Assembly (NCBI GenBank): GCA_003552365.1
Contig: PUKR01000027.1
Coordinates: 1-10,855 of the forward strand
Origin: Syntrophomonadaceae bacterium
Lineage (GTDB): Bacteria > Bacillota > Dethiobacteria > DTU022
DNA: 10,855 nucleotides
Direction of reading: 5' to 3'
Each line of letters begins with the position of its first letter. Positions within the stretch are counted from its first letter, which is position 1. The notes beneath the pieces are model-generated. The model saw nothing but the letters and a program-made list of their open reading frames with translations, made no database searches and was not told where the DNA came from. The position numbers were made by a program, and so were the translations under genes. Of the stretch, positions 1-6,437 are shown one piece after another.

Positions 1-137
1 GCGACCTTCATGTCATGGGTAAAGACGGGGTTGCTTTTTATACCGAATCAAAATGTGTAACCTCCCGCTGGTTTACCGAGGAAGATCGGAAAGATACCAA
101 GGTGGGCACCTGGGAGGGAACTATTCACAGGGAATAA
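1..137 (+). CDS. C-terminal end of an unidentified protein (5' truncated)
   Basis: An open frame entering from the left edge (first full codon at 3) runs 44 codons to a TAA at 135-137. The peptide is mixed polar and aromatic, begins DLHVMGKDGVAFYTES and ends VGTWEGTIHRE, and reads like a folded domain end rather than random translation. I do not recognise the family. It contains one cysteine, no membrane segment and no obvious motif. It is on the same strand as everything else but is followed by a 221-base gap with its own promoter candidates, so it is probably a separate transcription unit. Only the tail is visible, so no function is proposed. The confidence reflects that this is coding, not what it is. 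Confidence 0.55.
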   Translation, partial: DLHVMGKDGVAFYTESKCVTSRWFTEEDRKDTKVGTWEGTIHRE

Positions 138-157
138 ACAACTTATATCTTACGAAT

Positions 158-173
158 TGGCACAGACGTCGCG
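158..173 (+). promoter_or_regulatory. Possible sigma-54 (-24/-12) promoter for the activator gene
   Basis: The sequence TGGCACAGACGTCGCG has a perfect -24 half (TGGCAC) and a GC dinucleotide exactly 12 bases after the GG. This is the spacing of the sigma-54 consensus TGGCACG-N4-TTGCW. The -12 half is weaker (TCGC instead of TTGC). It lies about 185 bases upstream of the activator start, so if used it would give a long leader and autoregulation. A sigma-A-like extended -10 at 215-223 is a competing candidate. Confidence 0.35.
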
Positions 174-214
174 GCATAATTGCCGGAATTTTTAGTTATA
201 TCTTTATGGGATTG

Positions 215-223
215 TGTTATAAT
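215..223 (+). promoter_or_regulatory. Candidate extended -10 promoter for the activator gene
   Basis: TGTTATAAT combines a perfect TATAAT hexamer (218-223) with the upstream TG of an extended -10 element. No good -35 hexamer is present at 16-18 bases spacing, which extended -10 promoters tolerate. Transcription would begin near 230 and leave a leader of about 130 bases before the activator ATG at 359. This is a plausible constitutive promoter for a regulator, judged from sequence only. Confidence 0.45.
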
Positions 224-321
224 GGTTTAATCATGAAAAAACAAAAAAGCACTACTTATTAGATAGGAATTAATCGATTTTGATCATGGGGAATATTAAA
301 AGTTAATAAGATTATGTGCTT

Positions 322-335
322 ATGCATGTTTGCAA
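322..335 (+). promoter_or_regulatory. Degenerate TGCA-type palindrome upstream of the activator
   Basis: ATGCA and TGCAA half-sites are separated by 4 bases. They resemble the three TTGCA-N5-TGCAA sites downstream of the activator gene, but the spacer is one base shorter. The site sits between the candidate promoters and the activator start, where binding of the activator could give feedback control. It is weaker than the downstream sites and may be chance. Confidence 0.25.
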
Positions 336-358
336 GTTAGACCTGAGGAGAAAGGACT

Positions 359-1768
359 ATGACTAAAAGGTTCATGTCCGGTGAGGATTCACATTTCTGG
401 GAAAAAATATCCGGAACTCCTGCTGCCAATGTTTACATATCCATTTTTAACGCAATCCAGGAAGGAATAGAAATAGTTGATCAGGCGGGGTGGGTTCAAT
501 ATATCAATCCCGCCTTCTCGACCATTACAGGTTTAAAAAAAGAGGATCGTATCGGGAAAAATATCTATGAAGTTGTACCCCACGGCCCCCTGGTTAAAGT
601 CCTTGAAACGGGCCACCCTGTTTTTGGTGAACGAATGGCTATGAAAGATGCCGGCATTGATATTATTGCCAATACCGCTCCCATTTATGTGGACAAAATT
701 ATGGTTGGAGCGGTGGTTATTTTCCAGGATATTACTGAAATTAAAAGATTAAATGCCATGGTCCGGGAGAGTAAAAACAAGATTCAAGATCTTCATCAAA
801 AATTGTCCAAGGTGGCTAATGCTGAATATAACTTTGAAGATATTGTCGGCCGCAGCTACCCAATCAGGCAAAGTATTGAGATTGCTGAAAGAGCTGCAGC
901 CACAGAATCTACCGTGTTATTAACCGGTGAAAGCGGGACTGGAAAAGAGCTGTTTGCGCATTCCATCCATAATGCCAGTGTCAGAAGTAACTACCCGTTT
1001 ATCAAGGTTAACTGTGCCGCCATCCCCGAGAACCTTCTTGAGAGCGAGTTTTTTGGATATGAAAAAGGCGCCTTTACAGGTGCAGCCAGGCAAAAAGTAG
1101 GAAGGTTCGAACTTGCCCACGGAGGAACAATTTTTTTGGATGAAATAGGGGACATGCCTGTTCCCCTCCAGGCTATATTGCTTAGGGTTTTGGAACATGG
1201 AGAAGTGGTCCGTGTTGGCGGCACTGAATCTATCTATGTGGATGTGAGGGTTATAGCTTCCACCAACCGCGACCTGAAAAAGCTGGTTCAAGAAGGCAAA
1301 TTCCGGGAGGACCTTTTTTACAGGGTTAATGTTGTCAATATCGAAATACCGCCTCTACGCCAGCGCCAGGAAGATATCTTTCCCCTGGCTGACCACATTT
1401 TAAAGCAGACCAACCGTAAACTGGGCAAGAACGTGGAGGGATTTACAGACCAAGCTTTAGAAAGCTTGAATCAGTACAAGTGGCCCGGAAATGTAAGGGA
1501 AATGAGAAACTGTATTGAGCGGGCAGTAATTATGGCCGAAAATACCTTGCTATCGGAAAGAGAACTAATTTCTTCCCTTTCCCTGGAGCAAAGTGCTGGA
1601 CTTGAGGGTGAAGAACCGGTAGCCCTGGATGTAATGGAAAGGGAAATGGTTAAAAGGGCTTTGAAACGTTTTGGAAAAACTGTTGCAGGCAAGAAAAAAG
1701 CATCCAAGGCTTTAAATATCTCCCTGCGCTCCCTCTATAACAAGATTAAAAAATTTGAAATGAACTGA
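359..1768 (+). CDS. Sigma-54 dependent transcriptional activator, PAS-AAA+-Fis HTH
   Basis: This 469-residue bacterial enhancer-binding protein uses ATP hydrolysis to open promoters bound by RpoN holoenzyme. An N-terminal PAS sensor (about 25-130) is followed by a short helical linker (about 130-155) and the AAA+ domain (about 160-385). The AAA+ domain has Walker A GESGTGKE (190-197), the sigma-54 contact loop GAFTGA (237-242), Walker B GGTIFLDE (255-262) and WPGNVRE (375-381). A Fis-type helix-turn-helix closes the protein (about 425-467). All motifs are intact. There is no receiver domain, so the PAS domain is the likely signal input, probably a small ligand. The ATG follows an AGGAG site (346-350) at 8 bases. 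A terminator follows, and the palindromes and -24/-12 promoter just downstream suggest it controls the methyltransferase gene. The ligand is unknown. Confidence 0.95.
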   Translation: MTKRFMSGEDSHFWEKISGTPAANVYISIFNAIQEGIEIVDQAGWVQYINPAFSTITGLKKEDRIGKNIYEVVPHGPLVKVLETGHPVFGERMAMKDAGIDIIANTAPIYVDKIMVGAVVIFQDITEIKRLNAMVRESKNKIQDLHQKLSKVANAEYNFEDIVGRSYPIRQSIEIAERAAATESTVLLTGESGTGKELFAHSIHNASVRSNYPFIKVNCAAIPENLLESEFFGYEKGAFTGAARQKVGRFELAHGGTIFLDEIGDMPVPLQAILLRVLEHGEVVRVGGTESIYVDVRVIASTNRDLKKLVQEGKFREDLFYRVNVVNIEIPPLRQRQEDIFPLADHILKQTNRKLGKNVEGFTDQALESLNQYKWPGNVREMRNCIERAVIMAENTLLSERELISSLSLEQSAGLEGEEPVALDVMEREMVKRALKRFGKTVAGKKKASKALNISLRSLYNKIKKFEMN

Positions 1769-1770
1769 TT

Positions 1771-1785
1771 TTGCAAAATATGCAA
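1771..1785 (+). promoter_or_regulatory. Palindromic activator site 1 (TTGCA-N5-TGCAA)
   Basis: A perfect inverted repeat with arms TTGCA and TGCAA around a 5-base A/T spacer, starting 3 bases after the activator stop codon. Its centre is 22 bases from that of the next copy, about two helical turns, so both would lie on the same DNA face. This is typical of upstream activator sequences for enhancer-binding proteins. Assignment to this activator is inferred from proximity. Confidence 0.6.
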
Positions 1786-1792
1786 GGACACT

Positions 1793-1807
1793 TTGCAAAA
1801 CTTGCAA
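1793..1807 (+). promoter_or_regulatory. Palindromic activator site 2 (TTGCA-N5-TGCAA)
   Basis: A second perfect copy with identical arms and a different spacer (AAACT). It lies between the activator stop codon and the terminator hairpin, roughly 150 bases upstream of the -24/-12 promoter. That distance suits activation by DNA looping. Identical arms with a diverged spacer argue for protein recognition rather than simple duplication. Confidence 0.6.
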
Positions 1808-1815
1808 GAGAGAAT

Positions 1816-1848
1816 AAAAGCCTGTCCTGTTAGGGTCCGGGCTTTTTT
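1816..1848 (+). terminator. Intrinsic terminator of the activator gene
   Basis: A GC-rich hairpin with arms AAAAGCCTG and CCGGGCTTTT (one G-U pair), plus an inner CC/GG pair and a short loop, runs into six T residues at 1843-1848. It lies 47 bases after the activator stop and ends that transcript before the methyltransferase promoter. The methyltransferase therefore needs its own start. Confidence 0.8.
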
Positions 1849-1861
1849 GATAATAATTACC

Positions 1862-1876
1862 ATGCAAGATCTGCAA
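1862..1876 (+). promoter_or_regulatory. Palindromic activator site 3 (ATGCA-N5-TGCAA)
   Basis: A third copy with one arm mismatch (ATGCA for TTGCA) and the same 5-base spacer. It lies beyond the terminator, with its centre about 87 bases upstream of the GG of the -24 element. With sites 1 and 2 it forms a cluster of three within about 105 bases, all between the activator and the gene it probably controls. Confidence 0.5.
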
Positions 1877-1954
1877 AAATACCGCCCTGTTAATTATTCC
1901 ACCATAAGTCCTCATTTCCCTTGATTAAAGGCATCATAAACGTTTCTAATAAAA

Positions 1955-1970
1955 TGGCATGGATATTGCT
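1955..1970 (+). promoter_or_regulatory. Sigma-54 (-24/-12) promoter of the methyltransferase gene
   Basis: TGGCATGGATATTGCT matches the consensus TGGCACG-N4-TTGCW at every defined position except one (T for C in the -24 half). GG and GC are exactly 12 bases apart. It is preceded by three palindromes and the gene for a sigma-54 activator, and is followed 146 bases later by the methyltransferase start. Transcription should begin near 1980. It is the strongest promoter call in the window. Confidence 0.8.
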
Positions 1971-1980
1971 TTAATAAGAA

Positions 1981-2115
1981 TTGATCTAATAAAGATCATC
2001 TTTACAGGATCGGTCGAGCTTAATTCGGTGTAACGGTGTCTTTTAAAACCCGATTGGCTATGGATCCGGCCTACCTGGTTTCTGTCGCTATAACTATAAT
2101 GAAAGGAGTGAGCAC
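1981..2115 (+). other. 135-base untranslated leader of the methyltransferase mRNA
   Basis: If the -24/-12 promoter is used, the mRNA has a leader of about 135 bases. Its first bases contain a perfect 6-base inverted repeat, TGATCT (1982-1987) and AGATCA (1993-1998), with a 5-base loop. This is a small 5' hairpin that could stabilise the transcript. An AAAGGAG ribosome site (2102-2108) ends the leader. I recognise no known riboswitch in it. Confidence 0.35.
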
Positions 2116-3537
2116 TTGAAACCAAAGCTTAGCTTTTTATCCCAGGAAGAGATAGAAAAAATCCACAACAAGGCCTTGGAAATTCTGGAAACAACCGGCA
2201 TAGATATCAAGCTGCCTGAAGCTGTTGAGATCTTAAAGAGCGAAGGTTGCCTGGTTAAAGAAGGTTCGATTGTTAATATTCCCCGTGAGGTTGTGGAAAA
2301 AACTCTTACAACCATCCCCAGGCGAGATGAGGTAACTTTATACGCCCGTAAGCCCGACCATGACATCAATTTAGCAGAAAGCAGCCCGGTTCTGGCAGCC
2401 ATGGTCGAAGCAACCAGTGTCATAGATCTTTATACCAGGAAGAAGCGACCGGCCACCAACCGGGATCTGGCTCAGTCAACGCAAATCCTTGAGCTTCTGG
2501 AAAACGTATCTATCGCCAGCCCCCCTTTAACGCCCCAGGATGTCCCCCACAAAACAACTGATTGGTACACCTGGGCTACCAGTTTCAGCAATACCACCAA
2601 GCATATTACGGGGCCCGGGACAGGAGCCCGCTGTGTTAAAGATGCGGTAAAAATGGCTTCCCTGGTGGTGGGAGGGGAAGATGAGTTCCTCAAAAGACCA
2701 TTTTTCTCATTGTGGATCCTGACTACCCCGCCGATGAAGGTGGACCCATTAACCCTGGAGGCTCTGATAGAGGGAGCCAGAAGAAAAATACCTTTAATCA
2801 TCAGCTCCGGCCCGATCCTGGGTGTTACCGCCCCGGTAACAATTGCCGGAAGCTGTGCCATGGCGCATTCAGAGATACTGGCCTGTCTGACTTTATCACA
2901 GCTGGTTAATCCGGGTGCCCCGGCTGTTTACACCAGTTTTGCCCGCAGTATGGACTTCAAAATAGGCCATGTTTCCATGGCCAGTCCCGAATTTACCATT
3001 TTAAAAGGCTGCATGGGGCAGATGGGTCGCTACCTGGGTCTTCCTACCAGGATGCCGGCAATGCTTCGCGATGCCAAAATACTCGATGCCCAGGCCGGTT
3101 TTGAAACTGCAATGACCGGAATGTCAAGCGCCTTGTCGGCAGATATTATGGACGGGATGCAGTTTGATATGGATATGGTGGTCGATTTTGCTGACTTTGC
3201 CTTTTGTGACGAAGCGATAGCCCAGTTAAAAAGGGTAGTCAGGGATGTGGTTGTTAATGAAGATACTCTGGCCGGGGAAGTGATTGGACAGGTTGCCCAT
3301 AACAGCAATTTCCTGGCGACTGAACACACTGTTAATTATTTCAAGCAAGAGATTTATGAGCCCAGGATTTTTGAGCGCCGTATGTGGGGAGCCTGGGAAG
3401 ATGACGGTGCTTTAGACATGAGGGATAAAATGATTCTTATGACCAGGGATATTCTTGAAAACAAAGCCGGCCCGGTTCTGGATGCAGATATGATCAAAGA
3501 ACTTGAAAAAATTGCCGAAGCGGCAAATCTGGCTTAA
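2116..3537 (+). CDS. MttB-family (trimethylamine/betaine) methyltransferase, non-pyrrolysine
   Basis: A 473-residue member of the trimethylamine:corrinoid methyltransferase superfamily (COG5598). Family features are the N-terminal helical start (EEIEKIHNKALEILETTGI, 11-29), the P(R)EVVEK segment (about 57-62), KHITGPGTGA (162-171) and GLPTR...DAQAGFETAM (308-333). No in-frame amber codon interrupts the reading frame, so it belongs to the pyrrolysine-free branch. That branch includes the glycine betaine methyltransferase MtgB and enzymes for other quaternary amines. Expected role: transfer of an N-methyl group from a quaternary amine to a cob(I)alamin protein in the cytoplasm. The start is TTG, set by AAAGGAG seven bases upstream; a GTG at 2108 meets a stop at once. 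The corrinoid partner and its reactivase are absent from the window. The substrate cannot be read from sequence. Confidence 0.9.
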   Translation: MKPKLSFLSQEEIEKIHNKALEILETTGIDIKLPEAVEILKSEGCLVKEGSIVNIPREVVEKTLTTIPRRDEVTLYARKPDHDINLAESSPVLAAMVEATSVIDLYTRKKRPATNRDLAQSTQILELLENVSIASPPLTPQDVPHKTTDWYTWATSFSNTTKHITGPGTGARCVKDAVKMASLVVGGEDEFLKRPFFSLWILTTPPMKVDPLTLEALIEGARRKIPLIISSGPILGVTAPVTIAGSCAMAHSEILACLTLSQLVNPGAPAVYTSFARSMDFKIGHVSMASPEFTILKGCMGQMGRYLGLPTRMPAMLRDAKILDAQAGFETAMTGMSSALSADIMDGMQFDMDMVVDFADFAFCDEAIAQLKRVVRDVVVNEDTLAGEVIGQVAHNSNFLATEHTVNYFKQEIYEPRIFERRMWGAWEDDGALDMRDKMILMTRDILENKAGPVLDADMIKELEKIAEAANLA

Positions 3538-3637
3538 ATCTAGGGATGATCTGGTAGTATAAACTCCTTTTGCCGGGGTTGCTTAGACTGCGGCTGTTTT
3601 AAGTAAATACAACAAGAGCGATTCGGGGGTGATGGGC

Positions 3638-3643
3638 TATAAT
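3638..3643 (+). promoter_or_regulatory. Weak candidate -10 element upstream of the transporter
   Basis: A perfect TATAAT lies in the 194-base gap between the methyltransferase stop and the transporter start, about 90 bases before the latter. There is no convincing -35 hexamer or TG extension. The transporter could equally be read through from the methyltransferase promoter, since I see no good intrinsic terminator in this gap. Confidence 0.2.
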
Positions 3644-3731
3644 TGTTCAAAGCAATTTAAGGTATTTTATTTAAGTTTTAGTCATTTTTCATTTAAGTAT
3701 TGATTATTTTATGTTACAAGGAGGAAACTTG

Positions 3732-5288
3732 ATGAATGAAGTAAATAATGGCACCACAAAAATGCTAAAAGATGTTGATTGGCCTGTATTTATGATCAGC
3801 GGTGGTTTTCTTTTAGTGTTTGTTGTTGCCGCGTTAATAAATATTGAATCTGTTGCTACTTTTGTTAATGCTACCTTTAATTGGAGTGCCAATTATTTCG
3901 GGGCTTTTTGGCAAGTTTTATGTTTTCTGACAGTAGTAATTGCGTTGGGAATTGCAATTTCACCTTACGGCGCGGTTCGTCTGGGCAAACAGGAAAAACC
4001 TGAACTGGGGACTTTTTCCTGGATAGCCATGATCATGATGACCCTGTTGGCAGGTGGCGGTGTGTTCTGGTCAGCAGCTGAACCCATGTATCATTTTACC
4101 GACGTCCCGCCTTTTTTTGGAGGGATTGAAGCGGGAACTGCAGCAGCAGCAGCTCCGGCGTTATCGACCAGCTTTCTGCACTGGGGATTTAATGCCTGGG
4201 CTATCCTGGCCACTTTAACAACCATTGTTTTAATGTATGCATATCATGAGAAAGGACTGCCCCTTAAGCCGCGTTCCATGCTCTATCCTGTTCTTGGGGA
4301 AAAAGGTGTTATGAACCACTGGGGTTCGGTGGCTGATATTGTTTCCATAGTTGCAGTAGCTGCCGGAACCATCGGCCCGATAGGTTTCCTGGGGCTTCAA
4401 ATGAGCTATATGCTGGAATTCCTGTTTGGCATACCGGATGTATTTTCAACCCAGCTGGGAATCCTAATTGTGCTGGTGGGAATCTATACTTTGTCTGCCG
4501 TAACCGGTCTGTACAAAGGTATCCGGTTCCTGAGCCGTTTTAACGTGATCGGTGCCCTGGTTTTAATCGGATTGATATTCCTGGTGGGCCCGGCCGGTTT
4601 TATCATTGACCACTTCATGACCTCTTTCGGTACCCATGTCAGGGATTTTATACCTTTAACCCTTTTCCGGGGAGACGCTGGCTGGCTCAACTGGTGGACC
4701 GTGTTTTTCTTTGGCTGGTTTCTTGGCTATGGTCCCATCATGGGCACTTTCGTAGCCCGGATCTCCAGGGGTAGGACCATCAGGGAATTGATCCTTGGTG
4801 TGGCCGTTATTGCCCCTATTGCCACCATGTTTTGGTTTACTGTCCTGGGTGGAAGCGGTATCTTTTTTGAATTGAACAATCCTGGAATAATCTCAGGACC
4901 TTTGTTTGAAGCCGGCTTGCCTGCGGCTTTATTGCATATAGGGTTGGAGCTGCCGCTAAGTCAGCTGATCGTGCCCCTGATGATGATCCTGTTAATGTCA
5001 TTCCTTGCTACTACAGGGGATTCCATTGCTTTTACCATGTCAATCGTGGTTAGTGGGCAGGAAAACCCCTATGCCCCGATCAGAATATTCTGGGCGGTTG
5101 CCATGGGTGCGGTAGCGGCTATCCTGATCATGATTGGAGAAGGTGGAATTGGAGCCCTGCAAAACTTTATTGTGTTTACAGCTGTTCCGGTTTCACTGCT
5201 TCTTTTACCGATGTTATGGGGCGGTCCGATGCTGGCAAAAAGAATGCACAGGGACCAGTTCCCGCATTTATATAAAACTGAACAGTAA
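3732..5288 (+). CDS. BCCT-family quaternary amine transporter
   Basis: A 518-residue membrane protein of the betaine/choline/carnitine transporter family, with about twelve hydrophobic segments and the family signature GPIMGTFVARISRGRTIRE (334-352). The TM4-type motif HWGFNAW (150-156) keeps both tryptophans known to line the BetP substrate site. The TM8-type stretch reads FGWFLGYGPI (327-336), where BetP has WAWWISWSPF, so the aromatic cage is altered. The BetP glycine-rich GMGIG segment in TM3 is replaced by LLAGG before VFWSAAEP. The C-terminus is short, without a long osmosensing tail, which suggests nutrient uptake rather than osmotic regulation. Start: an upstream ATG at 3711 is in frame, but AAGGAGG (3718-3724) lies inside that extension and is seven bases from the ATG at 3732, so 3732 is chosen. 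Next to the methyltransferase, it probably imports its substrate. Confidence 0.92.
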   Translation: MNEVNNGTTKMLKDVDWPVFMISGGFLLVFVVAALINIESVATFVNATFNWSANYFGAFWQVLCFLTVVIALGIAISPYGAVRLGKQEKPELGTFSWIAMIMMTLLAGGGVFWSAAEPMYHFTDVPPFFGGIEAGTAAAAAPALSTSFLHWGFNAWAILATLTTIVLMYAYHEKGLPLKPRSMLYPVLGEKGVMNHWGSVADIVSIVAVAAGTIGPIGFLGLQMSYMLEFLFGIPDVFSTQLGILIVLVGIYTLSAVTGLYKGIRFLSRFNVIGALVLIGLIFLVGPAGFIIDHFMTSFGTHVRDFIPLTLFRGDAGWLNWWTVFFFGWFLGYGPIMGTFVARISRGRTIRELILGVAVIAPIATMFWFTVLGGSGIFFELNNPGIISGPLFEAGLPAALLHIGLELPLSQLIVPLMMILLMSFLATTGDSIAFTMSIVVSGQENPYAPIRIFWAVAMGAVAAILIMIGEGGIGALQNFIVFTAVPVSLLLLPMLWGGPMLAKRMHRDQFPHLYKTEQ

Positions 5289-5320
5289 AAAAAAAGAACA
5301 AGTAAAAGTTATTCCCGGTG

Positions 5321-5360
5321 GGGGCAGTCCGTTTGCAGACAAGTTAAGCCGGGCTGCCCT
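5321..5360 (+). other. Strong RNA hairpin in the transporter-hydroxylase gap
   Basis: An uninterrupted 11-pair stem: GGGGCAG, T, CCG (5321-5331) pairs with CGG, G, CTGCCCT (5350-5360), including two G-U pairs, around an 18-base loop. It begins about 32 bases after the transporter stop. No T-run follows, so it is not a standard intrinsic terminator. It could protect the 3' end of the transporter mRNA or act in Rho-dependent ending. Its right edge touches a -24/-12-like sequence. Confidence 0.5.
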
Positions 5361-5375
5361 GGCATGAAGATTGTT
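5360..5375 (+). promoter_or_regulatory. Degenerate sigma-54-like promoter before the hydroxylase operon
   Basis: TGGCATGAAGATTGTT matches the methyltransferase promoter at 13 of 16 positions, with the same TGGCATG left half and TTG at the right distance. The -12 dinucleotide is GT instead of the highly conserved GC, which should weaken it strongly. There is no TTGCA-N5-TGCAA palindrome nearby; only single TTGCA half-sites occur (5333 and 5440). It may be a weak or decayed promoter, or chance. Confidence 0.3.
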
Positions 5376-5543
5376 AAGATGAAAGCAGCATTTTATTGAT
5401 GTGCTATATACTAAGCCTAAGCCAAACAAATATTCCCTCTTGCAGGTTGTCTGGTCATTTCAAGGAAGCAGGAATAACAGGTTTCGATATCAAATTTATT
5501 TAAAGAATCATATCAACACTCTTAATCGCAAGGAGGTATTATT

Positions 5544-6437
5544 TTGACCTGGGAAAATTACTACATGCCCTTGACCACCGGGGAAGCCATAGAATTGCTG
5601 GTAGAAAAACAGGGTAAGGCCCGCATTATTGCCGGCGGGACAGATCTTATGGTCCAACACAGGTCAGACCCGTTAAATGTCAGGGCATTAATAGATATCG
5701 GACGTATTCCTGGCTTAAAGGAGATCCGTGAGGATAGTCGTCGGATCTACATTGGCGCCTCCGTTACCCATAGTCAGATTGTTAATTCAGCCTTATTGAA
5801 AAAAAAGGGGCGCGTTTTAGTTGAAGCAGCCAGGACCGTCGGAGCCCCCCAGATACGCAATGTCGGCACTGTGGGTGGGAACGTGGTGAATGCCCAGCCG
5901 GCAGCTGATACGGCTATTGCTCTGACGGCCCTCGATGCCCGTATCCATATTCTTTCAGGTGATGGGGAATTTGAAAAACCGGTGATTGATACTTTTCTGG
6001 GGCCGGGAAAAAGCTGTATAGATCCTTCAAAAGAACTGGTAACGGCCTTTTCATACTCCATCCCGGGTCCCGGGGAGAGATCCTGCTTTGCCCGGTTAGC
6101 CCGGCGGGAATCACTGGCCCTGCCGATAGTCAATCTTGGCCTGTGGCTTTGCCTGGAAGAAGACGATCATATATTGAAAGATATTCGCATAGCTGTCGGA
6201 CCTATGTCTACCGTTCCTTTCCGAGCCCGTGAAACCGAAGCTTTATTGAAGGGTGTTTTGCTGGACAAAGCTGTTATAGAAAAAGCCGGCCGGTCGATTT
6301 CAGATGAAGTCACTCCCAGGGACAGCTTTAGGGGCAGTGCTGATTTTAAGAAACAAATGATCGGTGTAATACTCAAGCGCAGTCTTGAAAGCGCACTGGA
6401 AGGAAAAGGAGTTGATTCGGATGAGCGGGAGCAATAA
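5544..6437 (+). CDS. Molybdenum hydroxylase, FAD-binding medium subunit
   Basis: A 297-residue subunit of the xanthine dehydrogenase/CO dehydrogenase CoxM type. It carries FAD and passes electrons from the 2Fe-2S subunit to an external acceptor. Both FAD signatures are present: IAGGTDLM (29-36) and GTVGGNVVNAQPAADT (108-123), followed by the C-terminal CO-dehydrogenase flavoprotein domain (about 175-282). Length is normal. The TTG start is set by AAGGAGG (5530-5536) at seven bases; no better ATG exists near the conserved N-terminus. Its 3' end overlaps the next gene by 17 bases, indicating translational coupling. First gene of a FAD, 2Fe-2S, Mo set. Homologues act on purines, nicotinate and other N-heterocycles, aldehydes or aromatic CoA esters, so the family alone does not fix the substrate. 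Confidence 0.93.
   Translation: MTWENYYMPLTTGEAIELLVEKQGKARIIAGGTDLMVQHRSDPLNVRALIDIGRIPGLKEIREDSRRIYIGASVTHSQIVNSALLKKKGRVLVEAARTVGAPQIRNVGTVGGNVVNAQPAADTAIALTALDARIHILSGDGEFEKPVIDTFLGPGKSCIDPSKELVTAFSYSIPGPGERSCFARLARRESLALPIVNLGLWLCLEEDDHILKDIRIAVGPMSTVPFRARETEALLKGVLLDKAVIEKAGRSISDEVTPRDSFRGSADFKKQMIGVILKRSLESALEGKGVDSDEREQ

Noticed and set aside
53..262. 69-codon open frame at the left edge
   Set aside because: It overlaps the better supported protein tail ending at 137 and runs through the AT-rich promoter region; it has no ribosome site and its composition is unconvincing.
920..1291. 123-codon minus-strand frame inside the activator
   Set aside because: Shadow of the AAA+ domain coding sequence, whose Walker and GAFTGA motifs are all on the + strand.
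2116..3537. Pyrrolysine-containing trimethylamine methyltransferase
   Set aside because: The frame is continuous without an amber codon and ends at TAA, so it is of the pyrrolysine-free branch.
3550..3600. Possible terminator between the methyltransferase and the transporter
   Set aside because: Only a 4-base GCCG/CGGC stem with a long loop and a weak T-tract can be drawn, which is too little to call.
5134..5367. 77-codon + strand frame over the transporter 3' end and the gap
   Set aside because: It is out of frame with the clearly coding transporter, has no ribosome site, and its tail covers the hairpin at 5321-5360.
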